From assembly GCF_027594505.1 (NCBI RefSeq), contig NZ_CP115149.1, positions 799,914 to 863,913 of the forward strand: a DNA stretch of 64,000 nt, read 5' to 3'. A program made the translations under genes and the position numbers. This DNA comes from Tepidiforma flava. Its GTDB lineage: Bacteria; Chloroflexota; Dehalococcoidia; Tepidiformales; Tepidiformaceae. Positions 7,168-16,973 of the stretch are shown piece after piece. Numbering within the stretch: the stretch's first letter is position 1; every line of letters begins with the position of its first letter. The notes under the pieces are model-generated. The model did not search any database, was not told where the DNA came from, and saw only the letters and a program-made list of their open reading frames with translations.

Positions 7168-7968
7168 TCAGCCGTAGCTGCGGGCGAGGCCGGCGCGGGC
7201 GTCCGCCTGGATGCCGTACTGGGGGATGGGGTAGCGGAGCCCGTTGGCGGCGAGGCGCTCCATCCCCGCGATGGCGCGGGGGAGGTAGGCCGGCGGCAGG
7301 GCCATGAGGAGCTCGTCATCGAGGACGCCGCCGTAGCGGCGCTCGGCGTAGCAGGGGATGGCGAGGCTCGGTTCGCCGGTGGCGAGGGCGCGGCCCCAGC
7401 TGTCGGCGCAGGCGGATTCGCCGACGACGCCCCAGCTGAACTTGCGGTAGCCGCTCCACTGGAGGCCGTTGATGAAGATGATGGCCTGCCCGGGGGTGAG
7501 GTAGAGGAGGACGATGTCGGGCGGGTCCAGCCGGCCAGCGGCGAGGGGCGAGACGGCCATGGCGCGGTAGCGGCCGAAGGGGACGACGTCCATGGCGGCC
7601 TGGTGGGCGGCCGCGTCCTCCGGGGTTTCGAACCAGACGCCGGCCATGCGGCGGCCGGAGCGCCACTCGTCGTCCTGAGGGTGGAGGCCGATGACGGCGC
7701 CGCACTGGGCGCCGACGAGGTCGTCGGCGGTGATGCCGACGGTCCAGCCGAGCCGGGCAGCCTGAGCGACGATTTGGTCGGTGGTGTGGATGGCGGAGGG
7801 GCGGCGAATGCGGGGGACGGCTTCCATCGCCTCGACGGTTTCGAAGAGCTTCATGCCGACGGGCGGGGTGCGGAGGCGGAGGAGGCGCTCGAGGGAGGCG
7901 ACGAGCGCGGGCCAATCGTAGCTGGCGGGTTCTTCGAGCGGGATGGCGTCGGGGTGAATGGTCGACAC
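7168..7968 (-). CDS. DUF169 domain protein
   Basis: A 266-residue protein of the DUF169 family (COG2043-like), whose members often sit near metabolic genes and bind redox cofactors or metals; the function is not settled. Recognisable features are the N-terminal LLRLRTPPVGMKLFET, the glycine- and cysteine-containing GAQCGAVIGL and the conserved core LYLTPGQAIIFINGLQW followed by SACADSW and AIPCYAERRYG. The conserved cysteines could bind a metal or iron-sulfur centre. It is convergent with the epoxide hydrolase, with the two stop codons adjacent. GGAGG lies upstream of the ATG start. No signal peptide is present. Confidence 0.85.
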   Translation of the reverse strand: MSTIHPDAIPLEEPASYDWPALVASLERLLRLRTPPVGMKLFETVEAMEAVPRIRRPSAIHTTDQIVAQAARLGWTVGITADDLVGAQCGAVIGLHPQDDEWRSGRRMAGVWFETPEDAAAHQAAMDVVPFGRYRAMAVSPLAAGRLDPPDIVLLYLTPGQAIIFINGLQWSGYRKFSWGVVGESACADSWGRALATGEPSLAIPCYAERRYGGVLDDELLMALPPAYLPRAIAGMERLAANGLRYPIPQYGIQADARAGLARSYG

Positions 7969-8008
7969 GCGGCACCTCCGGGGCGAGGGTGCCGGTATGG
8001 TAGCGCGC

Positions 8009-8611
8009 TCAGGCAGCGGGCGTTTCGAGGGAGGCGGCGAGGGCGGCGATCAGTTCGCGGAGAACGGTCTCGGCCTCGGGGGTCAGCGGTTCGAAGCGGA
8101 GGTGCCAGGCGTGGCGGCCCCCGGCGGCGGGGCGGCTGCGGACGAGGACGGCGCGGACGGGCGCCGCGAGGCCGGGCCATTCGAGCTCGAGGGCGGCGCC
8201 CGGCGGCGGCCCGGGCGCGTCGACGTCGACCGCGCAGCCGCCGAGCGAGAGGTCGACGATGGTGGCGGGCAGGCGTTCGGGCGGCGCGGCGATGGCGGCG
8301 GCGATGGCGACGGGGTAGCGTTCGAAGGCACGCCGGTCGAACGGGCGCCAGGGGCTCTGGCGGGTGAAGACGGCCTGGCCGGGGCGGGCTTCGCGGAAGC
8401 GGGCGAGGGCAGCGACGGCGGCGCCGCGCTCACCGACGGAGATGATGACCTCGTCGCCGTACTCCCAGGGGGCCTCGGCGACGGCGAGGACGATGGCGAA
8501 GAGGCGGTCGGCGACGAGGGCGCCGCGGCCGCCGGGGGCGGCGCCGCGGGGGATGACGATGGCGGGCGCGCCGATGACTGGCGCGGCGATGGGGCCGAGG
8601 TCCTCATCCAC
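8009..8611 (-). CDS. PilZ-domain protein, probable cyclic-di-GMP receptor
   Basis: A 200-residue protein with a divergent N-terminal 85 residues and a C-terminal PilZ domain. The two c-di-GMP-binding signatures are intact: RxxxR at R94-R98 (RRAFERYP) and DxSxxG at D120-G125 (DLSLGGCAVD). This is the YcgR-like layout, in which an N-terminal partner domain precedes PilZ, usually linked to motility, exopolysaccharide or adhesion control. No diguanylate cyclase lies in the window, so the partner is elsewhere. It is transcribed in the same direction as the ferredoxin reductase upstream (gap of about 45 nt) and may share its operon. Confidence 0.85.
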   Translation of the reverse strand: MDEDLGPIAAPVIGAPAIVIPRGAAPGGRGALVADRLFAIVLAVAEAPWEYGDEVIISVGERGAAVAALARFREARPGQAVFTRQSPWRPFDRRAFERYPVAIAAAIAAPPERLPATIVDLSLGGCAVDVDAPGPPPGAALELEWPGLAAPVRAVLVRSRPAAGGRHAWHLRFEPLTPEAETVLRELIAALAASLETPAA

Positions 8612-8656
8612 CCCGAGATAGACGGCAGGATTGGGGGATTCCTTGAGGGGGACGGC

Positions 8657-10057
8657 TCAGGAAGCGGGAGCAGCGCGGCCGAGCGCCTCGAGGACGGCGG
8701 CGAGGGCGGTGAACTTGATGCGGGGGCGGCCCTCGCGGGCGCCGGCGGCGCGCTCGAGCTCGTCGATGCGCTGCCAGTCGCTGCAATCGAGCCACTGGAC
8801 GCCGCGGGCGCGGAGGAGCGTTTCGACGCTGGCGGGGTCGGGGTCCGGCGGGAGGGGGAGGCGGCCGGCGTCGGCGTCGTCGAGCAGGCAGCGGACCGTC
8901 TCGGCAGCGTCGGGCTTGTTGGTGCCGATGACGCCCGTGGGGCCGCGTTTGAGCCAGCCGGCGACGTAGCGGCCGGGGAGGGGCGCGCCGCTGGCGGGGT
9001 CGATGACGCGGCCGGCGCGGTTGGGAATGACGCCGAGGCGCTCGTCGAAGGGGAGGCCGGGGATGGGGAGGCCGCGGTAGCCGACGCTGCGGAAGACGAG
9101 GCCGGCGGGAATGGTCTCCTCCTCGCCGGCCGGCTCGGCGGCGATGCCGCCGGCGGGGGACGCGACGAGGCGGTTGCGGACGGCGCGGACTGCGGCGACG
9201 GCGCCGTCTGGCCCCGGCAGGAGTTCGACGGGTGAGACGCAGAAGCGGAGATGGATGGTGCGCGGCCGGCAGGGGACCGGGGCGGCGGCGATTTCCTGGA
9301 TGAGCTGGACCTTGCGGGCGAGGGTGCGGTCGGGCGAGCGTTCGACCTCGGCGGCGCTGGCGGGGTCGAGGGCGGCCTCAGCGGGGTCGATGCGGAGCGC
9401 GGCGCCGGCGAGGGTGGTGAGCTCCTTCCATTCGGGGGCGGTGAAGGCGGCCTGGGCCGGGCCGCGGCGGCCGAGGATGTGCACCTCGCGGATGCGGCCC
9501 GCTTCGAGGGCGTCGATGGCGTACCGGGGCATGTCGGTCCGGAGCAGCTCATCGGGGGTGAGGACGAGGATGCGGGCGACGTCGATGGCGACGTTGCCGA
9601 CCCCCACGACGACCGCGGATTCGCGCTGGAGGTCGATGGCGAGGCCGGTGAAGTCCGGGTGGCCGTTGTACCAGGCGACGAACGCGGTGGCGGGGAGGGA
9701 GCCGGGGAGGTCTTCGCCGGGGATCCCCATGCGGCGGTCGGCGCGGGCGCCGGCAGCGGCGACGACGGCGTGGTGGCGGCGCGCGAGGTCGCCGAAGGCG
9801 AGGTCGCGGCCGACATCGACGGCAGCGAAGAGGCGGACGCGGGGGTCGTGGAGCAGCGGCTCGAAGGCGCGGGTGACGCCTTTGATTTTCTGGTGGTCGG
9901 GCGCGACGCCGTAGCGGACGAGGCCGTAGGGGGCGAAGAGCCGTTCGAAGACGTCGACGGAGACGTCCGCGCGGGCGGCGAGGAGGTGTTCGACGGTGTA
10001 CATGGCGGCCGGACCGGAGCCGATGACCGCGACGCGGAGGGGGACGGCGGCGGTCAC
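8657..10057 (-). CDS. NADPH-ferredoxin/adrenodoxin reductase-like flavoprotein
   Basis: A 466-residue FAD enzyme of the FprA/adrenodoxin-reductase family, which passes electrons between NADP(H) and ferredoxin. The FAD site is at the N-terminus (VAVIGSGPAAMYTVEHLL), followed by the family motif PYGLVRYGVAPDHQKIK. The NADP site is VVVGVGNVAIDVARIL near residue 155, and the C-terminal FAD contact is GRYVAGWLKRGPTGVIGTNK. The GTG start at 10057 overlaps the TGA of the CBS-domain gene (GTGA), so the two are translationally coupled. Its electron partner is not in the window. The Rieske or P450 systems such reductases often serve are also absent. Confidence 0.92.
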   Translation of the reverse strand: MTAAVPLRVAVIGSGPAAMYTVEHLLAARADVSVDVFERLFAPYGLVRYGVAPDHQKIKGVTRAFEPLLHDPRVRLFAAVDVGRDLAFGDLARRHHAVVAAAGARADRRMGIPGEDLPGSLPATAFVAWYNGHPDFTGLAIDLQRESAVVVGVGNVAIDVARILVLTPDELLRTDMPRYAIDALEAGRIREVHILGRRGPAQAAFTAPEWKELTTLAGAALRIDPAEAALDPASAAEVERSPDRTLARKVQLIQEIAAAPVPCRPRTIHLRFCVSPVELLPGPDGAVAAVRAVRNRLVASPAGGIAAEPAGEEETIPAGLVFRSVGYRGLPIPGLPFDERLGVIPNRAGRVIDPASGAPLPGRYVAGWLKRGPTGVIGTNKPDAAETVRCLLDDADAGRLPLPPDPDPASVETLLRARGVQWLDCSDWQRIDELERAAGAREGRPRIKFTALAAVLEALGRAAPAS

Positions 10058-10506
10058 CGGCCGACCCCGGATTCGTCGATGTCGGCCTCGAGGCGGAGTT
10101 CGAGCGTGACGAGGCGGCCGGCGAGGCTGCGGAGGAGCGCCTGGGCGAGGTCGGCGGTGGTCACGAGGCCGACGAGCGCGCCGCCGTCGACGACCGGGAG
10201 GTGGCGGAAGTGGCCTTCGGTCATGGCGGCGAGGACCGGTTCGAGGTCGTCGTCGAGGCGGCCGCAGATGACGCCGGGGGTCATGAGGTCGGCGACGGCG
10301 AGGCGGTCGAGCGGGCGGCCGGCAGCGAGGGCGCGGACGATGTCGCGCTCGGAGAGGATGCCGGCGACGGCGCCGGCGGTATCGAGGGCGACGAGGGCGC
10401 CGATGTTGCGGGCTGCGAGCTCGGCGATGGCGGCGGCGAGCGGCGCATCGGCGGCGATGCAGGCGGCGCCGGGGCCTTTGGTGGCGAGGACTTCGGCGAG
10501 CTTCAC
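10054..10506 (-). CDS. Tandem CBS-domain protein
   Basis: A 150-residue soluble protein made of two CBS domains, at residues 10-63 and 75-130, forming one Bateman module that normally binds adenine nucleotides such as AMP, ATP or NAD and acts as an energy sensor. Typical CBS turns are IGALVALDTAGAVAGILSERDIVRA and HLPVVDGGALVGLVTTADL (shown in part). The GTG start has a good GGAGGT ribosome site 6 nt away. The TGA overlaps the GTG of the ferredoxin-NADP reductase downstream, suggesting the CBS protein regulates or assembles with that enzyme. Confidence 0.87.
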   Translation of the reverse strand: MKLAEVLATKGPGAACIAADAPLAAAIAELAARNIGALVALDTAGAVAGILSERDIVRALAAGRPLDRLAVADLMTPGVICGRLDDDLEPVLAAMTEGHFRHLPVVDGGALVGLVTTADLAQALLRSLAGRLVTLELRLEADIDESGVGR

Positions 10507-10701
10507 GGCGGACCTCCGCGGGAGATGGGCCGCATCGAGGGAACCACGGATGGACATGCCCGGCAATCGGGAGAATCCCGGGGCTGACGGTAGGGCGCGC
10601 GGGGGCGGCGGAGGAGGGCCGGGCGGCCCCGAAATGGCGGGCGCGAGGGCTACAATGCGCGGGGCGCGGGCGGCGCGCAGCACGCACGGAGGGACGCACG
10701 G

Positions 10702-12102
10702 ATGGACCGATGGATGCCGGCCTGGGAGATTGCGGAGCGGGTGCGGCGGGGGGAGTGGAAGGCGCGGGACGTGACCGAGCGGGCGCTGGCCCGGATTGCG
10801 GCGCTGAATCCGCCGCTGAACGCCTTCATCCAGGTCGATGCGGAGGGGGCGCTGCGGCAGGCGGCGGCGATCGACGCGCGGGTGGCGGCAGGCGAGGATC
10901 CGGGGCCGCTGGCGGGGGTGCCCATCGGCGTGAAGGACCTCGAGCCGGCGAAGGGGCTGGTGATGACGTACGGTTCGCGGGCGTTCGAAGGGCAAGTGGC
11001 GGAGGCGGATTCGGTGCAGGTGGCGCGGCTGCGGGCGGCGGGAGCGGTGGTCGTGGGGAAGACGAACACGCCGGAGTTCGGCTACAAGGGGTTCACGGAG
11101 AACCGGCTGTGGGGGCCGACGCGGAACCCGTGGAACCCGGCGAAGACGCCCGGGGGTTCGAGCGGCGGTTCGAGCGCGGCGGTGGCGGCCGGGATGGTGC
11201 CGCTGGCGACGGCGGGCGACGGGGGCGGCTCGATCCGGATCCCGGCGGCGATGACGGGCTGCTACGGCATCAAGCCGACGGCGCACCGCATCCCGCGGGC
11301 CGGGGAGCACGCCCCGACGTGGGGGTATTTCTCGACACTGGGGCCAATGGCGCGGACGGTGCGGGACGCTGCGCGCTACCTCGATGCGGCCGCGGGGCCG
11401 CACCCGGATGACCCGGAGGTGCTGGACGGGCCGGCGGGCTTCGAGGCGGCAGTGCTGGGGCCGGCGCCCCGGCTGCGGCGGGTGGCGTGGAGCGCGGACC
11501 TCGGCTACGCGGCGGTCGACCCGGACGTGGCGCGGGTGGCGCGGGCGGCGGCGGAGCGGCTGGCGGCGGCGGTCGGGGCCGAGCTGGAGGAGGCGCACCC
11601 GGGGTTCGGCGACACGATGGAGGCCTGGATGACGATCGCGGCGGCGGGGGACACGCGGCTGGTGGACGAGATGCCCGCGGAGCAGCGGGCGAAGCTGGAG
11701 CCGGGGTTCGTGCGGTTCGCGGAGGTCGGGCGGCGGTTTACGGCGGTCGACGTGGCGCGGGCGCTGGAGCACCGGCACCAGGTCAACCGGCAGATGACGC
11801 GCTTCTTCGCGCGGTACGACCTGCTGCTGACGCCGACGACGGCGGCGACGGCGTTCGCGGCGGAGGGGCCGCCGCCGTCGGTCATCGGGGGGAAAGAGGT
11901 GGGGCCGGCGGGGTTCATCCCGTTCACCTACCCGTTCAACTTCCTCGGGCTGCCGGCGGCCTCGCTGCCGGCCGGGCTGGCGCCGGACGGGCTGCCGGTT
12001 GGGCTGCAGGCGGTCGCGCCGCGGTTCGCGGATGCGTTCCTGCTGCGGGTGAGCGCGGCCTACGAGGCGGCGAGCCCGTGGCGCTACCCGGGGCAGGACT
12101 GA
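10702..12102 (+). CDS. Amidase, amidase-signature family
   Basis: A 466-residue amidase that hydrolyses a carboxamide to acid and ammonia. The Ser-cisSer-Lys triad is complete: Lys78 in GVPIGVKD, the cis-serine near 153 in [12 protein letters not shown] and the nucleophile Ser177 in [11 protein letters not shown]. The C-terminal motif [14 protein letters not shown] is also typical. It is most like the generic amidases related to GatA and 6-aminohexanoate or nicotinamide hydrolases; as no gatB or gatC is adjacent, a role in tRNA amidation is unlikely. Upstream, TACAAT at 10652-10657 and a GGAGGGA stretch give a leader of about 40 nt. It is divergent from the CBS gene. Confidence 0.9.
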   Translation: MDRWMPAWEIAERVRRGEWKARDVTERALARIAALNPPLNAFIQVDAEGALRQAAAIDARVAAGEDPGPLAGVPIGVKDLEPAKGLVMTYGSRAFEGQVAEADSVQVARLRAAGAVVVGKTNTPEFGYKGFTENRLWGPTRNPWNPAKTPGGSSGGSSAAVAAGMVPLATAGDGGGSIRIPAAMTGCYGIKPTAHRIPRAGEHAPTWGYFSTLGPMARTVRDAARYLDAAAGPHPDDPEVLDGPAGFEAAVLGPAPRLRRVAWSADLGYAAVDPDVARVARAAAERLAAAVGAELEEAHPGFGDTMEAWMTIAAAGDTRLVDEMPAEQRAKLEPGFVRFAEVGRRFTAVDVARALEHRHQVNRQMTRFFARYDLLLTPTTAATAFAAEGPPPSVIGGKEVGPAGFIPFTYPFNFLGLPAASLPAGLAPDGLPVGLQAVAPRFADAFLLRVSAAYEAASPWRYPGQD

Positions 12103-12208
12103 GCGGCCGAACCGGCCGAAGGGACGCCGGGGACCGGCCGTTCGGACGCGAATCCGTTGATGCGGATCGGGCAGAATGCCCGCGAAGCATGCACTGGAGG
12201 TGACCGGA

Positions 12209-12958
12209 ATGGGACGGCTGGACGGCAAGGTGGCGATCGTGACGGGCGCCGGCTCGGGCATCGGCAAGGCGGCGGCGAAGCTGTTCGCGGCCGAGGGCGC
12301 GAAGGTGGTCTGCGCGGACGTGACGGGCGCCGAGGCGGCGACGGCGATGGAGATCGGGCCGGCACAGGCGGCGGCGATGACGGTCGACGTTTCGAAGGCG
12401 GCCGACGTGAGGGAGATGATGGAGCGGACGAAGGCGCTGTACGGCCGGCTCGACGTGCTCTTCAACAACGCGGGCATCGAAGGGGCGCAGGCGCCGACGG
12501 CGGACTACGAGGAAGCGGAGTTCGACCGGGTGCTCGCGGTGAACGCGAAGGGCGTCTTCCTCGGGATGAAGTATGGCATCCCGCTGATGCTGGAGACGGG
12601 CGGCGGGTCGATCATCAACACGGCGTCGGTGGCGGGGCTGGTGGGGTTCCCGGGCATCGTGGGGTACACGGCTTCGAAGGGGGCCGTGGTGCAGATGACG
12701 AAGACGGCGGCGCTGGAGTACGCGCTGCAGGGCATCCGGGTGAACGCGATCTGCCCCGGCGTCATCCGGACGCCGATGGTGGAGCGGTTCACGAGCGCCT
12801 CGCCGGATGCGGAGGCGCAGCTGGCGGCGACGGAGCCGGTGGGCCGGATGGGCACGCCGGAGGAGGTGGCCGCGCTGGCGCTGTTCCTCGCGAGCGATGA
12901 GTCGTCGTTCGTGACGGGGGCGGCGCTGCCGGTCGACGGCGGGTTCATCGCGCGGTAA
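12209..12958 (+). CDS. Short-chain dehydrogenase/reductase (SDR)
   Basis: A 249-residue classical SDR that oxidises or reduces an alcohol/ketone using NAD(P)(H). It shows the cofactor motif TGAGSGIG near residue 12, ACADVTG-like strand 2 (CADVTG, an acidic residue favouring NAD), NNAG near residue 88, the catalytic serine in NTASVAG, YTASKGA with Tyr/Lys, and the PG motif ICPGVIRTPM. The ATG at 12209 is preferred over upstream starts because a strong GGAGGTGA ribosome site ends 5 nt before it. The substrate is unknown; the nearest families act on hydroxy-acyl, sugar or steroid-like substrates. Downstream lies dnaJ, which has its own promoter. Confidence 0.92.
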   Translation: MGRLDGKVAIVTGAGSGIGKAAAKLFAAEGAKVVCADVTGAEAATAMEIGPAQAAAMTVDVSKAADVREMMERTKALYGRLDVLFNNAGIEGAQAPTADYEEAEFDRVLAVNAKGVFLGMKYGIPLMLETGGGSIINTASVAGLVGFPGIVGYTASKGAVVQMTKTAALEYALQGIRVNAICPGVIRTPMVERFTSASPDAEAQLAATEPVGRMGTPEEVAALALFLASDESSFVTGAALPVDGGFIAR

Positions 12959-13012
12959 GGGGCACGGCAGGAGGCGCTGGCCCGCCGCCGGGGGCGTTGG
13001 CACTCGGTTTGC

Positions 13013-13018
13013 TACACT
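13013..13018 (+). promoter_or_regulatory. -10-like TACACT for dnaJ
   Basis: TACACT is followed by 8 nt and then the dnaJ ATG at 13027. No CIRCE-type inverted repeat (TTAGCACTC-N9-GAGTGCTAA) is present, so HrcA control is not indicated. Confidence 0.5.
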
Positions 13019-13023
13019 GCTAA

Positions 13024-14160
<1,137 letters not shown>

Positions 14161-14169
14161 GGCGGCCGG

Positions 14170-15069
14170 GTGACGCACCTCTGGTTCGAAATCACGGCGA
14201 AGACGCCGCCGGCGCTGGCCGATGCGGTGGCGGATATCGTGCGGGGGGTCTCGCCGGGCGGCATCAGCATCGAAGAGCCGGTCGACATCCTCGGGCCGGA
14301 GCAGGGGTTCCGGGTGCGGGGCGGGGAGCCGGTCCTCATCCGCTGCTACCTGCCGTCATCGGAGCTGGGGGCCGTGCTGGTGGAGGACCTGCGGCGGGCG
14401 ATGGAGGCGTACCCGTCGGTGGAGCTGAGCGCGCGGCCGATTTACGAGCAGGACTGGGCGGTGTCGTGGCGGGAGTTTTTCGGGGTGGTGGAGACGGGCG
14501 GCCGGGTGGTGGTGGTGCCGTCGTGGGTGGAGCACGCGCCGGCAGACGGGCAGATCGTCATCCGGCTGGACCCGGGGCAGGCATTCGGGACCGGCCATCA
14601 TGAGACGACGCGGCTGTGCCTCGCGATGCTGGACGGGCTGGTGCAGCCCGGCGCGCGCGTGCTGGACGTGGGGACGGGGTCGGGCATCCTCGCGATCGCT
14701 GCGGTGAAGCTGGGCGCGGCGGAGGTCGACGCGATCGACATCGACCCGGTGGCGGCGGAGGTGGCGGCAGCGAACTGCGCGGCGAACGGCGTCGAGGCAC
14801 GGGTGCGGGTGCGGGCAGGGCGGCTGGAGCCGGGCGACATCGCGGCGGCGTACGACCTCGTGGTGTCCAACATCAGCCCGGACGCGAACATCGGGCTCGT
14901 GCCGGTGTTCGAGCGGGCCGTCCGGGCGGGCGGCGACCTGCTCCTTTCGGGGGTGCTGGAGCCGGACGTGCCGCGGGTGACCGCGGCCTGCGCGGCGGCC
15001 GGGTTCGCGCCCGCCGAGACGCGGTTGGAGCGGGACTGGGCGGCGATTCACCTCCGGCGGGCGGGGTGA
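14170..15069 (+). CDS. prmA: Ribosomal protein L11 methyltransferase
   Basis: A 299-residue SAM-dependent enzyme that methylates ribosomal protein L11. It has the N-terminal substrate-recognition segment and a C-terminal Rossmann methyltransferase domain with motif I VLDVGTGSGILAIAA near residue 160, the acidic residues of motif II (DAIDIDPVA) and the catalytic-region NISPDANI in place of the more usual NI(L/V)AxxI/L. LDPGQAFGTGHHETT is the family's diagnostic motif. A GTG start 10 nt after dnaJ implies co-transcription. The product should act on the ribosome in the cytosol; loss is usually tolerated in other bacteria. Confidence 0.95.
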   Translation: MTHLWFEITAKTPPALADAVADIVRGVSPGGISIEEPVDILGPEQGFRVRGGEPVLIRCYLPSSELGAVLVEDLRRAMEAYPSVELSARPIYEQDWAVSWREFFGVVETGGRVVVVPSWVEHAPADGQIVIRLDPGQAFGTGHHETTRLCLAMLDGLVQPGARVLDVGTGSGILAIAAVKLGAAEVDAIDIDPVAAEVAAANCAANGVEARVRVRAGRLEPGDIAAAYDLVVSNISPDANIGLVPVFERAVRAGGDLLLSGVLEPDVPRVTAACAAAGFAPAETRLERDWAAIHLRRAG

Positions 15070-15143
15070 GCGGTGGACAGGTCCGCCGGGCGAGCCGAGA
15101 ATCCGCGGGCGATGGGGACCGGACGGGCCGGGAGGATGGCGGG

Positions 15144-15968
15144 ATGAGCGCGGCGGCGGAGTCGCCGGGTGCGCGGCTGCGCGCGCTGATGGCGCGCGGG
15201 CTGGTGCTGGCGCCGTTCGTGTTCGACGGCGTGCAGGCGCGGCTGGCGGAGGCGGCAGGGTTCGCGGCGGTCTACCTGAGCGGCTTCGGGACGGCGGCAT
15301 CGTGGGGGCTCCCGGACCGGGGGCTCATCGGGCTGGGCGAGATGGCGGCGAACGCGGCGCGGGTCGCGGGGGCGGTCCGGGTGCCCGTCATCGCCGACGC
15401 CGATACGGGCTACGGGAACGAGGCGAACGTCGCGCGGACGGTCGAGCTGTACGAGCGGGCGGGCGTGGCCGCCCTGCATCTCGAAGACCAGGAGTGGCCG
15501 AAGCGGTGCGGCTTCCTCGAGGGGAAGCGGGTCATCCCGGCGGAGGAAATGGAGCTGAAGGTGCGGGCCGCCGTGCGGGCCCGGCGGGACCCCGCGACGG
15601 TGATCATCGCGCGGACGGATGCGCTGGCGCCGCTGGGCCGGGAGGCGGCGGCCGAGCGGGCGCGCCGGTATTACGCCGCGGGGGCGGACCTCGTCTTCCT
15701 CGACGGGCTGAAGGACCGGGAGACGATCGCCTGGGCGGCCAGGGAGCTGGCGGACGTGCCGATGGTGCTGAACTCGTGGCTGGTGACGCCGGCGGAGGCG
15801 GAGGCGCTGGGCTTCCGCGTCTACCTGCAGCTGGGGGTGATGCTGCGGCACTTCGAGGAGTTCCGGCGGGCGCTGGAGGAGCTGCGAGCGACGGGGCGGG
15901 TGGCGCTCGGCCCGGGGGCGGGGGTGGAGTGGATCACGCAGCTGCTGGACAGGGAAGCGGGTGAATGA
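15144..15968 (+). CDS. Isocitrate lyase / PEP mutase family enzyme
   Basis: A 274-residue TIM-barrel enzyme that would cleave or form C-C or C-P bonds next to a carboxylate, with Mg2+. The family features are present: YLSGFGTAAS near residue 46, the metal-binding DADTGYGN and the catalytic-loop motif KRCGFLEGK. In methylisocitrate and isocitrate lyases this loop reads K(K/R)CGH; here the catalytic cysteine is kept but the histidine is replaced by phenylalanine. This points to oxaloacetate decarboxylase, carboxyPEP-type or another member of the superfamily rather than a true isocitrate lyase. A GGAGG ribosome site precedes the ATG. It probably extends the dnaJ-prmA transcript. Confidence 0.85.
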   Translation: MSAAAESPGARLRALMARGLVLAPFVFDGVQARLAEAAGFAAVYLSGFGTAASWGLPDRGLIGLGEMAANAARVAGAVRVPVIADADTGYGNEANVARTVELYERAGVAALHLEDQEWPKRCGFLEGKRVIPAEEMELKVRAAVRARRDPATVIIARTDALAPLGREAAAERARRYYAAGADLVFLDGLKDRETIAWAARELADVPMVLNSWLVTPAEAEALGFRVYLQLGVMLRHFEEFRRALEELRATGRVALGPGAGVEWITQLLDREAGE

Positions 15969-16057
15969 CGGGACGGGATAGGGCGGTTTTCGTTCGTCTA
16001 CCGTTTAGGGGTGGAACCTGATACGTTCGCGATACCCCTGCTGGGGCACGACGGCCT

Positions 16058-16973
16058 ATGGGTGAACTTGGGAGCCTGTTGACGCGCGCGCGGGAGGCGC
16101 GCGGGTTGACGCTCGAGGATGCTGAACGCGACACGCGCATTTCGCGCCGGTACCTGGCGGCGCTGGAGGCGGAGCAGTTCGACGTGATCCCTGCGCCGGT
16201 GTATGCGCGCGGGTTTTTGCGGTCGTATTCGCAGTACCTGGGACTGGACCCGCAGGAGATGCTGGCGATGTTCCCGCGGGAGGACGAAGACCCGTACGGG
16301 CGGGAGGCGGAGCCGGCGCGCCCGAGCATGGACCGGCCGATCAGCCCCGTTTCGGCCTCGCGGCCGGCGTGGCGGACGAAGCCGGGCGCGGCGGCTGCGG
16401 GGCCCGCCGGGCCGCGGCCGGCGCCGGGCCGGCCGGCCCCCCGCGAGGAAGAGCCGGTCATCGGGCGGGCGGCGGCGCCGCGGCGGCCGGCAGCCGACGC
16501 CTGCCGGGGGCGGGCGCGAGCCGATCATCGGGGTCGACATCGGGGTGCCGGCGCCGGCGCGGCGGATCAACCCGGACCCGGCGGCGCAGACCCGCTCGGC
16601 GTTCATCGCCATCGTGGCGATTGCGGCGATCCTGGGCGTCGTGTTCGTGGCCTACCTGCTCGCGAACCTCGCGGGGGGGAACGATACGACGCCGCCGGGG
16701 TCGCTGGGGAACACGCCGGCGCCGACGCAGGCGGCGGGCTCGACGCCGACGGGGTCGAGCGGGCTGCCGGTGACGCCGGGGCTGGTGCCGGACGTTCGCG
16801 GGGTGCAGGAGGCGGTCGCGGTGCTGGCGATCCGGGAGGCGGGCTATGAGCCGCTCGTGCAGCGGGTGAAGAGCAACCAGCCGGCGGGGACGGTCATCGA
16901 CCAGTCGCCGGCGCCGGACGTGGAGATGGCGGCCGGGTCGCGGGTGCAGATCGTCGTGAGCGAGGGGCAGTGA
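16058..16973 (+). pseudogene. RodZ-like HTH membrane protein with PASTA domain, frameshifted
   Basis: The N-terminal frame encodes a RodZ-type helix-turn-helix (residues 1-70, LGSLLTRAREARGLTLEDA, ISRRYLAALE, YARGFLRSYSQYLGL) and a proline/alanine-rich linker. The rest lies in another frame: PIIGVDIGVPAPARR, one membrane span (FIAIVAIAAILGVVFVAYLL), a Thr/Pro/Ser-rich stretch and a C-terminal PASTA domain (VPDVRGVQEAVAVL to IVVSEGQ). The frame changes between about 16470 and 16515, near a GGGGG run. Joined, the protein would be about 304 residues, with the HTH inside the cell and PASTA outside. RodZ organises the MreB cytoskeleton and cell shape. The stop overlaps the rimO start (TGATG). Confidence 0.75.

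Noticed and set aside
12103-12170. Imperfect hairpin after the amidase gene as an intrinsic terminator
   Set aside because: CCGAACCGGCC and GGCCGTTCGG pair only with a bulge, and no T tract follows.
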